From Bacillus sp. NTK071 (GTDB lineage: Bacteria; Bacillota; Bacilli; Bacillales; Guptibacillaceae), in contig NZ_JAFKOI010000007.1 in NCBI RefSeq assembly GCF_017303315.1, positions 1 to 64,000 of the forward strand: a stretch of DNA of 64,000 nt. The letters run 5' to 3'. Below the pieces are notes generated by a model. It worked only from the letters and a program-made list of their open reading frames with translations, was not told the DNA's origin and did no database searches. Numbering within the stretch: the first letter of the stretch is position 1; the number at the start of each line of letters is the position of its first letter. Position numbers and translations under genes: made by a program. Positions 1 to 9,521 of this stretch are shown here, piece by piece.

Positions 1-1394
<1,394 letters not shown>

Positions 1395-1533
1395 TTAAAA
1401 TGTGAAATAATAGAATACTTATATAATAAAATATATTAATCATTGTGAACCTTAGAAATTGGCAGTTCTCCATCTGCTAATTCAGCTTAGCTGTTTAACA
1501 TATTAAATTACGTACTAATTCGCGTATTAACTA

Positions 1534-1568
1534 TAAAAAAAGCCTACATCATATATATGATGTAGGCT
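1534..1568 (-). terminator. Rho-independent terminator after ycsI
   Basis: A stem of 11 pairs (AGCCTACATCA/TGATGTAGGCT, 1541-1568) is followed in the minus direction by a run of seven T. It sits directly downstream of the ycsI stop and closes the 5-oxoproline operon. Confidence 0.9.
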
Positions 1569-1596
1569 CCTCTTTGCATCCAGCACTTCTCTTATT

Positions 1597-2349
1597 TTAT
1601 TCTTCTTGATCCGTTATCAACATATGACCCGGCGCATGCGTAATCATGATTTCGGGCTTTGCATTCAACCCTACATACTGTGGCGTTACACCGCATGCCC
1701 AGAAAACAGGAATCCGTTTACCTTCTTCAAAAGGTGTGAATTCTCCGTAGTCTGGTTGTTCTAAGTTATGAATGCCAATTTCGGTAGGATTGCCGATATG
1801 AACTGGTGCTCCATGAGCATGTGGAAACTTCGAAGTAATTCGAATGGTATCTTCTAATTCCTCTTTCTTGATTGCTCGCATACTCACGACCATTTCACCT
1901 TTAAAGCTACCAGCTTCCTCACACGATATAGATGTTTGATACATTGGAACAACTTTCTTCATCTCTTGATGAAGTAAACTAATCCCTGCTTCAGCTAATG
2001 CTTTCTCGAATGTGAAGCTACATCCTAGCAAAAAGGTTACAAAGTCATTCTCCCACACGTCTTTTAGATCATGCGTTTCTCTCTCTAGATCTCCGTACTT
2101 GTAAATACGGTATTTAGGGAGATCTGTTCGAATATCTGCATCCGCAATCCTCGGGACAACTTGACCTGCCTCAAGCACATCAACAACCGGACAAGGCTTT
2201 GGATTACGCTGGCAAAATAAGAGAAACTCAAATGCGTACTTTGCTGGGAGTGAGATCATATTCGCTTGGAGATAACCATCGCATACCCCTGAAGTCGTTC
2301 CATTTTCAAGGTTTTCCCTGTATTTAAGACGCTGTTCTTTAGGATGCAT
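1597..2349 (-). CDS. ycsI: YcsI/DUF1445 family putative hydro-lyase
   Basis: This 250-residue protein belongs to the YcsI (DUF1445) family, annotated as putative hydro-lyases; some members outside Bacilli act as D-glutamate cyclases. That activity would yield 5-oxoproline, which fits its place as last gene of a 5-oxoprolinase operon, but the activity here is an inference. The recognisable N-terminal part contains the family stretch GVCDGYLQANMISLP followed by FCQRNPKPCPV. ATG at 2349 is preferred over ATG at 2355 because AAAGGAGAG is only 2-3 bases from the latter. It starts 16 bases after the accC stop and is followed by a strong terminator. Confidence 0.85.
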   Translation of the reverse strand: MHPKEQRLKYRENLENGTTSGVCDGYLQANMISLPAKYAFEFLLFCQRNPKPCPVVDVLEAGQVVPRIADADIRTDLPKYRIYKYGDLERETHDLKDVWENDFVTFLLGCSFTFEKALAEAGISLLHQEMKKVVPMYQTSISCEEAGSFKGEMVVSMRAIKKEELEDTIRITSKFPHAHGAPVHIGNPTEIGIHNLEQPDYGEFTPFEEGKRIPVFWACGVTPQYVGLNAKPEIMITHAPGHMLITDQEE

Positions 2350-2365
2350 CCTCATCTCTCCTCTT

Positions 2366-3709
2366 TTACAGTTCGTAAATCTCTAGGAACTTTGTATTAA
2401 AATCACCTTCAACAAACTTTTCATGATGTAACAGTTTCAGATGAAATGGAATCGTTGTTTTCACTCCTTCAATCATGAATTCACGGAGTGAGCGTTTCAT
2501 ACGAAGCATAGCTTCTTCACGTGACGCGCCATATGTAATAAGCTTAGCTACCATTGAATCATAAAATGGAGGGATCACATAGCCTGGATAGACTGCAGAA
2601 TCCACACGAACACCGAAGCCTCCTGGAGGGACGTACTTTTCTACTTTTCCTGGAGACGGCATGAACCCATTATCAGGATCTTCCGCGTTAATACGACATT
2701 CCATCGCCCATCCGGTTAAGTTTACGTCTCCTTGTGAGAAAGATAATGGTTTGTTATCCGCTACTGTAATCTGCTCTTTAATTAAATCAACACCTGTTAC
2801 CATCTCTGTGACAGGATGCTCAACTTGAATACGAGTATTCATCTCCATAAAATAGAAATGCCCGTCCTTGTCAAAAATGAACTCAACAGTTCCTGCACCT
2901 GTATAATTTACTGCCTTTGCAGCTCGAACGGCAGCTTCTCCCATTTCTAAGCGAACAGATTCATTAAGCGCGGGTGATGGAGTCTCTTCAACTAATTTTT
3001 GCATCCTTCTTTGAATAGAGCAGTCCCGTTCACCTAAATGAACCACATTTCCGTGGCGATCTGCTAAAATTTGAATTTCAATATGTCGGAAATCCTCAAT
3101 GAATTTCTCAATGTACACTCCCGCATTGCCAAATGCTTTCGCTGCTTCCTGCTGAGTAACATTAATGGCTTTGATTAATTCCTGCTCCTCTTTGACGACT
3201 CGTATCCCTTTACCACCGCCACCAGCAGTTGCTTTAATAATGACTGGGTAACCCATCTCATTTGCAAGTTCAACAGCCTCTTCTTTGCTATCGATAATAC
3301 CACTGGATCCGGGAACAATTGGGACGCCTGCTTCTTGCATCGTCTTTCGTGCAATATCCTTAATCCCCATTCGTTTAATCGCATGCTTACTTGGACCAAT
3401 GAAGATAATCTGTGAGTCTTCACATACCTCGGCAAAGTCTGCATTTTCCGCAAGAAATCCGTACCCTGGATGAATCGCATCTACACTAGCATTAACTGCT
3501 ATTGTCATTATATTTGAAACGTATAAATAGCTGTCTTTCGAAGAAGTAGGTCCAACGCAATAGCTTTCATCCGCTAATTGCACATGCAGAGCATCACGAT
3601 CGGCTTCTGAATAGATCGCAATCGCCTCTAGCTCTAGTTCATGGCACGCGCGAATAATGCGAACAGCTATTTCTCCACGATTAGCGACTAACACTCTATT
3701 GATTCCCAT
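2366..3709 (-). CDS. accC: Biotin carboxylase subunit, AccC-type
   Basis: A 447-residue biotin carboxylase, full length for the family. It carboxylates the biotin on its carrier partner using ATP and bicarbonate. Visible hallmarks are the N-terminal VLVANRGEIAVRIIRA, the glycine-rich ATP-grasp loop KATAGGGGKGIR, and FMEMNTRIQVEHPVTEM with the catalytic region near residue 290. It lies 11 bases downstream of the biotin carrier gene inside the pxp operon. No carboxyltransferase subunits are encoded here, so this pair is more likely dedicated to the oxoproline operon, or supplementary to acetyl-CoA carboxylase, than the housekeeping enzyme. This BCCP/BC association with YcsF-type genes recurs in other bacteria; its biochemical role is not settled. 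Confidence 0.9.
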   Translation of the reverse strand: MGINRVLVANRGEIAVRIIRACHELELEAIAIYSEADRDALHVQLADESYCVGPTSSKDSYLYVSNIMTIAVNASVDAIHPGYGFLAENADFAEVCEDSQIIFIGPSKHAIKRMGIKDIARKTMQEAGVPIVPGSSGIIDSKEEAVELANEMGYPVIIKATAGGGGKGIRVVKEEQELIKAINVTQQEAAKAFGNAGVYIEKFIEDFRHIEIQILADRHGNVVHLGERDCSIQRRMQKLVEETPSPALNESVRLEMGEAAVRAAKAVNYTGAGTVEFIFDKDGHFYFMEMNTRIQVEHPVTEMVTGVDLIKEQITVADNKPLSFSQGDVNLTGWAMECRINAEDPDNGFMPSPGKVEKYVPPGGFGVRVDSAVYPGYVIPPFYDSMVAKLITYGASREEAMLRMKRSLREFMIEGVKTTIPFHLKLLHHEKFVEGDFNTKFLEIYEL

Positions 3710-3720
3710 ATGACCCTCTC

Positions 3721-4194
3721 CTATTCTGCTTTCACTTTGAATAGCGGTTGACCGAATTCAACAAGATCTCCATTTTGAACGAGTATATCTATGATTTCTC
3801 CGTTCACATCTGCCTGAACGTCATTAAACATTTTCATCGCTTCGAGAACACATACAACAGTATCTTCGCTCACATAATCACCAACATTTACGAATACAGC
3901 GTCATCAGGAGATGGTGATGCATAGAACATACCAACCATTGGTGAAGTAACCGTATGCGTCTTACTTTCTTCCTCTAGTGTTGTTTTCACAGGCTCAGAC
4001 GCAATGTCCTCCTGCCCTCTCTCCTTCACAATGTTTGGAACCTGTTCAGTTGATGAGTCTTGGTTATTACTCTCGCCATTAGGGTTCTGGTTTTTCACTT
4101 TTACTACGAAACTCTCATGCTCGTAATGCACTTCATCTACTGTAGATCCGTTCACATATGTAATAATTTCAATAATTTCTTTTGAATTTAACAC
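3721..4194 (-). CDS. accB: Biotin carboxyl carrier protein, AccB-type
   Basis: 157 residues with a biotinyl domain in the last 80; the biotinylated lysine is in VLEAMKMFNDV near residue 118. The middle (about 40-75) is a low-complexity acidic, Pro/Asn/Glu-rich linker typical of BCCP. The start is GTG at 4194, preceded by AAAGGGGAA at proper spacing. It is co-transcribed between pxpC and accC and would be the biotin carrier of the adjacent carboxylase. Confidence 0.9.
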   Translation of the reverse strand: MLNSKEIIEIITYVNGSTVDEVHYEHESFVVKVKNQNPNGESNNQDSSTEQVPNIVKERGQEDIASEPVKTTLEEESKTHTVTSPMVGMFYASPSPDDAVFVNVGDYVSEDTVVCVLEAMKMFNDVQADVNGEIIDILVQNGDLVEFGQPLFKVKAE

Positions 4195-4210
4195 TTCACA
4201 TTCCCCTTTA

Positions 4211-5164
4211 CTAACGAAGATTAGAAACCTTCTCTAATGTGCGAATCAATCGATCGTTGTTTTCATATATTTCTTGAGCTTCTTCCACAGATACTTCACG
4301 GAAGCGAATTTTGCAACCAGGCATCGCTTGTGAAAGATACGGAATGTCTCCTGAAATAACGGTTGCGATTCTCGTATATCCCCCCGTCGTCTGGCGATCA
4401 GCCATTAGAATAATCGGCTGTCCATTTGCCGGAACTTGTATCCCACCAAGCGGAATCGCTTCTGAAATAATATCAGCTGACGTTTCGTGTGCTAATTTTG
4501 GTCCTTCTACGCGAAAGCCCATTCGATCTGATTTAGGTGTTACTTCATAAGTTGATGATAGAAACGTCTGAACGGCTTCTTCAGAGAAAGCATGATGATG
4601 AGGGCCCATCACAACACGAATCTCCATTTCTTTCGAATAGGTTGGAACCTCATCTCGATGTAACGCTCGTCCACTCTTTCCGCTTATTGTCCCTGTACCA
4701 TAGAGAACATCACCTTTTTCAAGGGCACGTCCTTCTAATCCACCTATACCAGCTTTTAAATAGGTAGATTTACTTCCCATCACAAATGGAAGATCGAATC
4801 CTCCTGCGAGGCTAATGTAAGCGCGAGCGCCTTCAAGTGGCTGTCCGAATTCAAGGGTATCTCCTTCGTTCACTTCAAAGCTTTTCCACATCTGCACTTT
4901 CTCACCGTTCACTTTTGGAGAGAGATTGCCTCCACAAATCGCGATAACAGCATTTCCTATTATTGCTAGTTTTGGCCCCATCACCGTCACTTCGAGAACC
5001 GCTTCATCCCTCTGATTTCCGACTAGAAAATTAGCAATGTTCATGGCGAAAGAATCCATTGCACCTGAAACAACAATGCCATACTGCTGGTATCCGACTC
5101 GACCATGATCTTGTATCGTCGTTAAAAGTCCTGGTTTAGTGACTTTGAAGATGGCATTAGACAT
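4211..5164 (-). CDS. pxpC: 5-oxoprolinase subunit PxpC (KipA family)
   Basis: 318 residues of the biotin-dependent-carboxylase-like / KipA family (signature GLLTTIQDHGRVGYQQYGI near the N-terminus, GAMDSFAMNIAN following). With PxpA and PxpB it forms the ATP-dependent 5-oxoprolinase that opens 5-oxoproline to glutamate. ATG at 5164 has GGAG at correct spacing, which makes it better than the in-frame ATG at 5170. The gene overlaps the end of pxpA by 8 bases, implying translational coupling. In B. subtilis the KipI/KipA pair was first described as modulators of sporulation kinase KinA; the operon context here favours the metabolic role. Confidence 0.92.
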   Translation of the reverse strand: MSNAIFKVTKPGLLTTIQDHGRVGYQQYGIVVSGAMDSFAMNIANFLVGNQRDEAVLEVTVMGPKLAIIGNAVIAICGGNLSPKVNGEKVQMWKSFEVNEGDTLEFGQPLEGARAYISLAGGFDLPFVMGSKSTYLKAGIGGLEGRALEKGDVLYGTGTISGKSGRALHRDEVPTYSKEMEIRVVMGPHHHAFSEEAVQTFLSSTYEVTPKSDRMGFRVEGPKLAHETSADIISEAIPLGGIQVPANGQPIILMADRQTTGGYTRIATVISGDIPYLSQAMPGCKIRFREVSVEEAQEIYENNDRLIRTLEKVSNLR

Positions 5165-5930
5165 TGGCATTCACTCCAACAGATTGAATTCGAATTCCTT
5201 CTTCTTCTAAGCGGTTCTTCAACTGCTGCACAAATCGAAGGGCTTCAGGTTCGTCCCCATGAACACAAATGGTATCAGCCTGAATTGAGATATCCTGTCC
5301 ATCTACAGCCGTTACTTTCTGTTCGTTCACCATTCGAATGACCCGTTCAACTGCAGTATCAGCATCATGTATCATCGCATTCGGTTCTAATCTAGGCGTT
5401 AACGTACCATCGGGCTGATATGTACGGTCTGCGAATACTTCCTCTGCAACGGATAAACCGACTTCTTTCCCTTCACGAACGAGTTCACTTCCAGCTAACC
5501 CATATAACACAAGTTCTGAATCCACAGAATAGATAGCGCTTGCAATCGCGTTTGCAATTGTAGCGTCTTTTGCTGCTCGATTGTAAAGCGCACCGTGTGG
5601 CTTTACATGTTGCACACGTGCTTGGTGAACATTCGCGATACCCTGAATCGCTCCAACTTGATAAGCAACTAGATTAAATACCTCATCAGCAGAGAGGTTC
5701 ATATCACGACGCCCAAAGCCACCGAGATCAGGAAATCCTGGATGTGCACCAATTCCTACTCCAAGGGAATGTGCTAACTTCACTGTTTTCATCATGACAT
5801 TGTGGTCGCCTGCGTGATACCCGCAAGCGATATTAGCAGATGAAATAAACTCAAGTACATTCTCATCGTTTCCGATCGTATACGCGCCAAAGCTCTCTCC
5901 TAAATCACTATTTAAATCAACTGACTTCAT
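5157..5930 (-). CDS. pxpA: 5-oxoprolinase subunit PxpA (LamB/YcsF family)
   Basis: 257 residues, the usual length for the LamB/YcsF family. The family opening MKSVDLNSDLGESFG and the metal-site-like SANIACGYHAGDH and GAHPGFPDLGGFGRR stretches are all visible, as is HVKPHGALYN in the middle. It is the core subunit of the PxpABC 5-oxoprolinase. It sits two bases after pxpB and overlaps pxpC, so the three subunits are likely made in fixed ratio. Confidence 0.95.
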   Translation of the reverse strand: MKSVDLNSDLGESFGAYTIGNDENVLEFISSANIACGYHAGDHNVMMKTVKLAHSLGVGIGAHPGFPDLGGFGRRDMNLSADEVFNLVAYQVGAIQGIANVHQARVQHVKPHGALYNRAAKDATIANAIASAIYSVDSELVLYGLAGSELVREGKEVGLSVAEEVFADRTYQPDGTLTPRLEPNAMIHDADTAVERVIRMVNEQKVTAVDGQDISIQADTICVHGDEPEALRFVQQLKNRLEEEGIRIQSVGVNANV

Positions 5931-5932
5931 TT

Positions 5933-6661
5933 TTATCCCACCTTTTTCTCCTCTGTTTGAACAACGTATTCACCACGTTTGATTGCTTCTTCAATTTCCT
6001 TATATTCCTCTTTGTTAATCGACACAAATCGTAAATAATGGCCTGACTCCAATAGAATTGGTTCTTCACTTGATGGATCATATAGTTTAACTGGCGTTCG
6101 ACCAATGATTTGCCAACCACCTGGAGATTCGAGTGGATATATACCTGTTTGAGAACCTGCAATTCCAACTGATCCAGGATGAATCTCCGCACGGGGATCA
6201 ACGCGTCTTGGAGTTGCAATCTCCTCTGGCATTCCTCCTAAATAAGGGAATCCAGGAACAAAGCCCATCATGTAGATAAGATAGTCCTTATTAGCATGAA
6301 CGTTAATCACATCTTCCTCACTCATACTGTTGTGTTCGGCCACAAAAGATAGATCTGAGCCTTCTTCTCCATAATAAGTTGGGATGATATAAACAAGAGA
6401 AGCAGACGCTGCTTCTCTTCCATGTTGTTGTTCACTCATCGCTTCGAGCTTTTCTTGTAATACTCCGTACGATATTTTGTTTGGGAGATAATAAATCGTT
6501 AATGTTGTATAAGCTGGAACCCATTCCACAACACCGTCAATAGGATGGTTATTTAGATCTTCAGCAAACATTCTTATCTTCTGATTTGTTTCTTCTGAAA
6601 TCTCGGATCCGAATACAAGTTGAATACCTGTATCTCCGAGTGGATGATAATCAAGTTTCAC
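5933..6661 (-). CDS. pxpB: 5-oxoprolinase subunit PxpB (KipI family)
   Basis: 242 residues of the allophanate-hydrolase subunit-1 / KipI family, identified by GDTGIQLVFGSEIS at the N-terminus, the central MGFVPGFPYLGGMPEEIATPRR and SVGIAGSQTGIYPLESPGGWQIIGRTP. It pairs with PxpC and works with PxpA. It follows the transporter gene after a gap of about 110 bases that contains a dispersed-repeat remnant, so the operon may have an internal promoter or reduced read-through there. Confidence 0.93.
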   Translation of the reverse strand: MKLDYHPLGDTGIQLVFGSEISEETNQKIRMFAEDLNNHPIDGVVEWVPAYTTLTIYYLPNKISYGVLQEKLEAMSEQQHGREAASASLVYIIPTYYGEEGSDLSFVAEHNSMSEEDVINVHANKDYLIYMMGFVPGFPYLGGMPEEIATPRRVDPRAEIHPGSVGIAGSQTGIYPLESPGGWQIIGRTPVKLYDPSSEEPILLESGHYLRFVSINKEEYKEIEEAIKRGEYVVQTEEKKVG

Positions 6662-6701
6662 AGATGTTCCTCCTAACCTTTAAGAAATGCTTTTTGTATA
6701 C

Positions 6702-6777
6702 TTTGTTGCTATAAGAAGTGTGGTTCTCCATATAAAAATCATTTAAAAACAACAATTTTTTCATAATAGAGCCTTAA
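6702..6777. repeat. Dispersed repeat, centre-less variant
   Basis: The segment (TTGTTGCTATAAGAAGTGTGGTT ... AACAACAATT ... AGAGCCTTAAG) matches the two AT-rich arms of the full repeat at about 12731-12951, but the GC-rich hairpin between the arms is absent. It occupies almost the whole gap between the transporter gene and pxpB. Confidence 0.65.
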
Positions 6778-8006
6778 GAAAAGAGCATTGGTACTTTGTC
6801 AATTAGGGTCACAATCGCTAAATAAGCTGTGATTATAAAGACAAATCCACCGAAAATCGTTAACCACATCGGATGCTTATAGTCACCTACAATTGACTTC
6901 TTGTAAGCAGCGATTAAGAGTGTTCCTAACGCAACCGGCAAAATTAATCCATTGAACGCTCCTGCAAGAATCAGTAATAGCACTGGCTTACCGATAAAGG
7001 CAAAGATAATTGTCGATACCAAGATAAATCCGATCGTAACGCCTGAATGATGGCGATCCACCTTTTTCGATAATGTACGTAGAAAAGATACAGATGTATA
7101 AGCTGCCCCAACGACTGATGTTATTCCTGCTGCCCATAACACAATCCCAAACATCTTATATCCAATTGCGCCTGCTGCCTGTTGGAAAACTGATGCAGGT
7201 GGGTTAGACGGGTCCAATTTGAATCCTGTCGCCACAACACCTAGTACTGCTAGAAATAGAAAGACACGCATAATAGAAGCAATTAAAATACCTGATACCG
7301 AGCTTTTTGTTACTTGATGAAGGTTCTCTTTTCCTGAAATACCAGCATCTAGCAATCGATGCCCTCCAGCAAACGTAATATAACCGCCAACTGTACCACC
7401 AACTAACGTAATAATGGCAAATACATCGATTTTATCCGGTGCGAATGTATGAACAATTGCGTCACCCACTGGCGGATTACTTTGGAATGCTACATAAAGT
7501 GTGAGTAGAATCATTAACCCACCAAGAATGCGAGCGATTTTATCCATCGCAACGCCTGCTTCTTTCGATAGGAAAATTCCGATTGTAATAACGCCTGTAA
7601 TTGCTGCCCCAATTCTTGGATCAATGCCGAACAAAACGTTCATACCAAGTCCAGCACCACCAACGTTACCGATATTAAAGGCAAGACCACCGAGCGCTAC
7701 TGCAAATGCTAAGAAGTACCCAAGCCCAGGTACGACCATGTTCGCTATATCTTGTCCTCTTTTTTTCGATACCGCAATAATCCTCCAGATATTCGCTTGT
7801 ACACCAATGTCCAGGATAATGGACATTAAGATAACAAACCCAAAGCTTGCGAGTAGCTGCTCTGTAAAGACAGCTGTTTGTGTTAGAAATCCTGGACCAA
7901 TTGCAGATGATCCCATTAAGAATGCAGCGCCAAGTATGACACCCCATTTACTTTTCGTTGGACCGTTCTCTAATGGTTCAATTGGTTTTTTATTTTCAAT
8001 TCCCAT
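6774..8006 (-). CDS. ycsG: NRAMP-family transporter (YcsG-like)
   Basis: 410 residues with about 11 hydrophobic segments; an early loop reads GSSAIGPGFLTQTAVF, the NRAMP-type first-helix region, but without the strict DPGN metal motif of MntH. In B. subtilis the homologue ycsG lies in the same gene group as pxpA, so the substrate may be oxoproline-related or a metal cofactor rather than Mn2+; this is inference. ATG at 8006 is preceded by AAGGGGGTATTTG and is preferred over the longer frame to 8030. It is the first gene of the pxp operon. Confidence 0.85.
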   Translation of the reverse strand: MGIENKKPIEPLENGPTKSKWGVILGAAFLMGSSAIGPGFLTQTAVFTEQLLASFGFVILMSIILDIGVQANIWRIIAVSKKRGQDIANMVVPGLGYFLAFAVALGGLAFNIGNVGGAGLGMNVLFGIDPRIGAAITGVITIGIFLSKEAGVAMDKIARILGGLMILLTLYVAFQSNPPVGDAIVHTFAPDKIDVFAIITLVGGTVGGYITFAGGHRLLDAGISGKENLHQVTKSSVSGILIASIMRVFLFLAVLGVVATGFKLDPSNPPASVFQQAAGAIGYKMFGIVLWAAGITSVVGAAYTSVSFLRTLSKKVDRHHSGVTIGFILVSTIIFAFIGKPVLLLILAGAFNGLILPVALGTLLIAAYKKSIVGDYKHPMWLTIFGGFVFIITAYLAIVTLIDKVPMLFS

Positions 8007-8113
8007 CAAATACCCCCTTATGACTATCATTTAACTTATAGCTGAAACGATGCAAACTATCTCTTACCTCTACGATATCACGTAATTTTCAGAAAATAAT
8101 ACAAGATTCCGCA

Positions 8114-8139
8114 CAAAAAAACCGCCCATATCGGGCGAT
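8114..8139 (-). terminator. Terminator after the NtrC-type regulator
   Basis: Stem CGCCCGATATGGGCG-like (8121-8139) followed in the minus direction by seven T, six bases beyond the regulator stop. It separates the symporter/kinase/regulator operon from the pxp operon. Confidence 0.85.
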
Positions 8140-8144
8140 TTCGC

Positions 8145-9521
8145 TCACGTTATATTATATTTTTCAATTCTGCGTTGTAACGCATACCGACTAATTCCTA
8201 GCAGCTTCCCTGCCTGTGTGATGTTCCACTTTGACTCTTGAATCGCTTTTTCAATATACTTCTTTTCGATTGATTCGATATGATCTTCTAGAGAAAATGA
8301 TTCGTCAAAGACAACATCATCAATCGACTTCGACCCTTCAACATTGCCCTCCACAGGATTAAGAAAGTCAAAGTGATGAGCAGCTAACTCACTTTCCTGA
8401 TGCAATATGGCAATTCGTTCAATTGTATTCTTCAGCTCTCTTACGTTTCCCGGCCAACCGTAATTTAATAACCGCTTTTTCGCGTCAGCTCTTAGTATTG
8501 GTGTTTCTTTCCGCATCTGCTGACAGAATTCATCAAGGAAATGTTCCGTCAGCATCACGATATCGCGATCTCTTTCGCGCAATGGAGACAATCTAATCGG
8601 AACAACATTCAACCGGTAATAAAGATCTGACCGAAATTCCTTCTCCTCAATCATTTCTTCAAGCGAACGATTCGTAGCAGCGATTACACGAACATCCATT
8701 TCAATATCGTGGACACTTCCAATGCGCTTAATCTTTTTATCTTCCAAAAAGCGCAGAAGCTTTACTTGAATATCCAGCGATAGATCGCCAATTTCATCAA
8801 GAAAGAGCGTGCCGCCATCTGCCCACTCCATCAAGCCTACCTTGGGATCCGAATGATCGGTTACTCCATTTTTCTCTCGACCGAATAATTCAATCTCTAT
8901 TAAGTCTGAGGGTATACTTGCACAGTTTACTGCTACAAACGGTCCATCAGCCCGTTTACTTTGTTGATGAACACTTCTTGCAACAAGCTCTTTTCCTGTC
9001 CCAGTTTCGCCTCTAACAAGGACGGTCGTATCATTGCTTTCAGCTATGAGTGAAATCTTCGCTTTTAATTCATTCATTTGTACGCTTTCACCAATCATTT
9101 GAACAAGTTTTGTCCGCCGTTCTTCTTCTCTATACCGTTCAACTTCTTTCTCAAGATGATGCTGCTTGATCCACTTCTCAAGTGTAATTTTCAGTTCTTC
9201 TAGCTCAAATGGTTTTGTTAAATAATCAAACGCGCCTTCTTTAATCGCCCTTACAGCCGTTTTCGCATCACCAAAGGCGGTTAACATCATGACGGCCATT
9301 TCTGGATACCGTTCTTTCAATTCGTGAAGCGAATCAAGACCGTTTCCGTCTGGCAATCGAATATCTAACAAGAGGACCTGTGGACTGAATTCATCGACTA
9401 ACTTCCAGCCTTCTTCAAGTGTAGCTCCCGTCCGCACGTCGTATCCTTCATCTTCTAAGAACATTTGGAGTGTTAGACGTAACGTTGTTTCATCATCAAC
9501 AATTCCTACTCTTACAGCCAT
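8145..9521 (-). CDS. NtrC-type response regulator with degenerate GAFTGA loop
   Basis: 458 residues: receiver domain (about 1-120, phosphoacceptor D53 in LLLDIRLPDG, K103 in LTKPFE), AAA+ domain (about 142-370; Walker A GETGTGKE 171-178, Walker B LFLDE 239-243, R-finger region FRSDLYYRLN), and a C-terminal Fis-type helix-turn-helix (about 415-458). The loop that contacts sigma-54, normally GAFTGA, reads NGVTDH (218-223), so five of six positions differ. ATP-binding motifs are intact. The protein may not open sigma-54 promoters in the normal way, or may act as a DNA-binding repressor or sigma-70 type regulator, as known for TyrR-like members. It overlaps the upstream kinase (stop and start form TAAATG), so it is its cognate regulator. 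Confidence 0.92.
   Translation of the reverse strand: MAVRVGIVDDETTLRLTLQMFLEDEGYDVRTGATLEEGWKLVDEFSPQVLLLDIRLPDGNGLDSLHELKERYPEMAVMMLTAFGDAKTAVRAIKEGAFDYLTKPFELEELKITLEKWIKQHHLEKEVERYREEERRTKLVQMIGESVQMNELKAKISLIAESNDTTVLVRGETGTGKELVARSVHQQSKRADGPFVAVNCASIPSDLIEIELFGREKNGVTDHSDPKVGLMEWADGGTLFLDEIGDLSLDIQVKLLRFLEDKKIKRIGSVHDIEMDVRVIAATNRSLEEMIEEKEFRSDLYYRLNVVPIRLSPLRERDRDIVMLTEHFLDEFCQQMRKETPILRADAKKRLLNYGWPGNVRELKNTIERIAILHQESELAAHHFDFLNPVEGNVEGSKSIDDVVFDESFSLEDHIESIEKKYIEKAIQESKWNITQAGKLLGISRYALQRRIEKYNIT

Noticed and set aside
8007-8110. Sigma-54 promoter before the pxp operon
   Set aside because: A TGCAA is present at about 8050, but no GTGCCA partner at the required distance.
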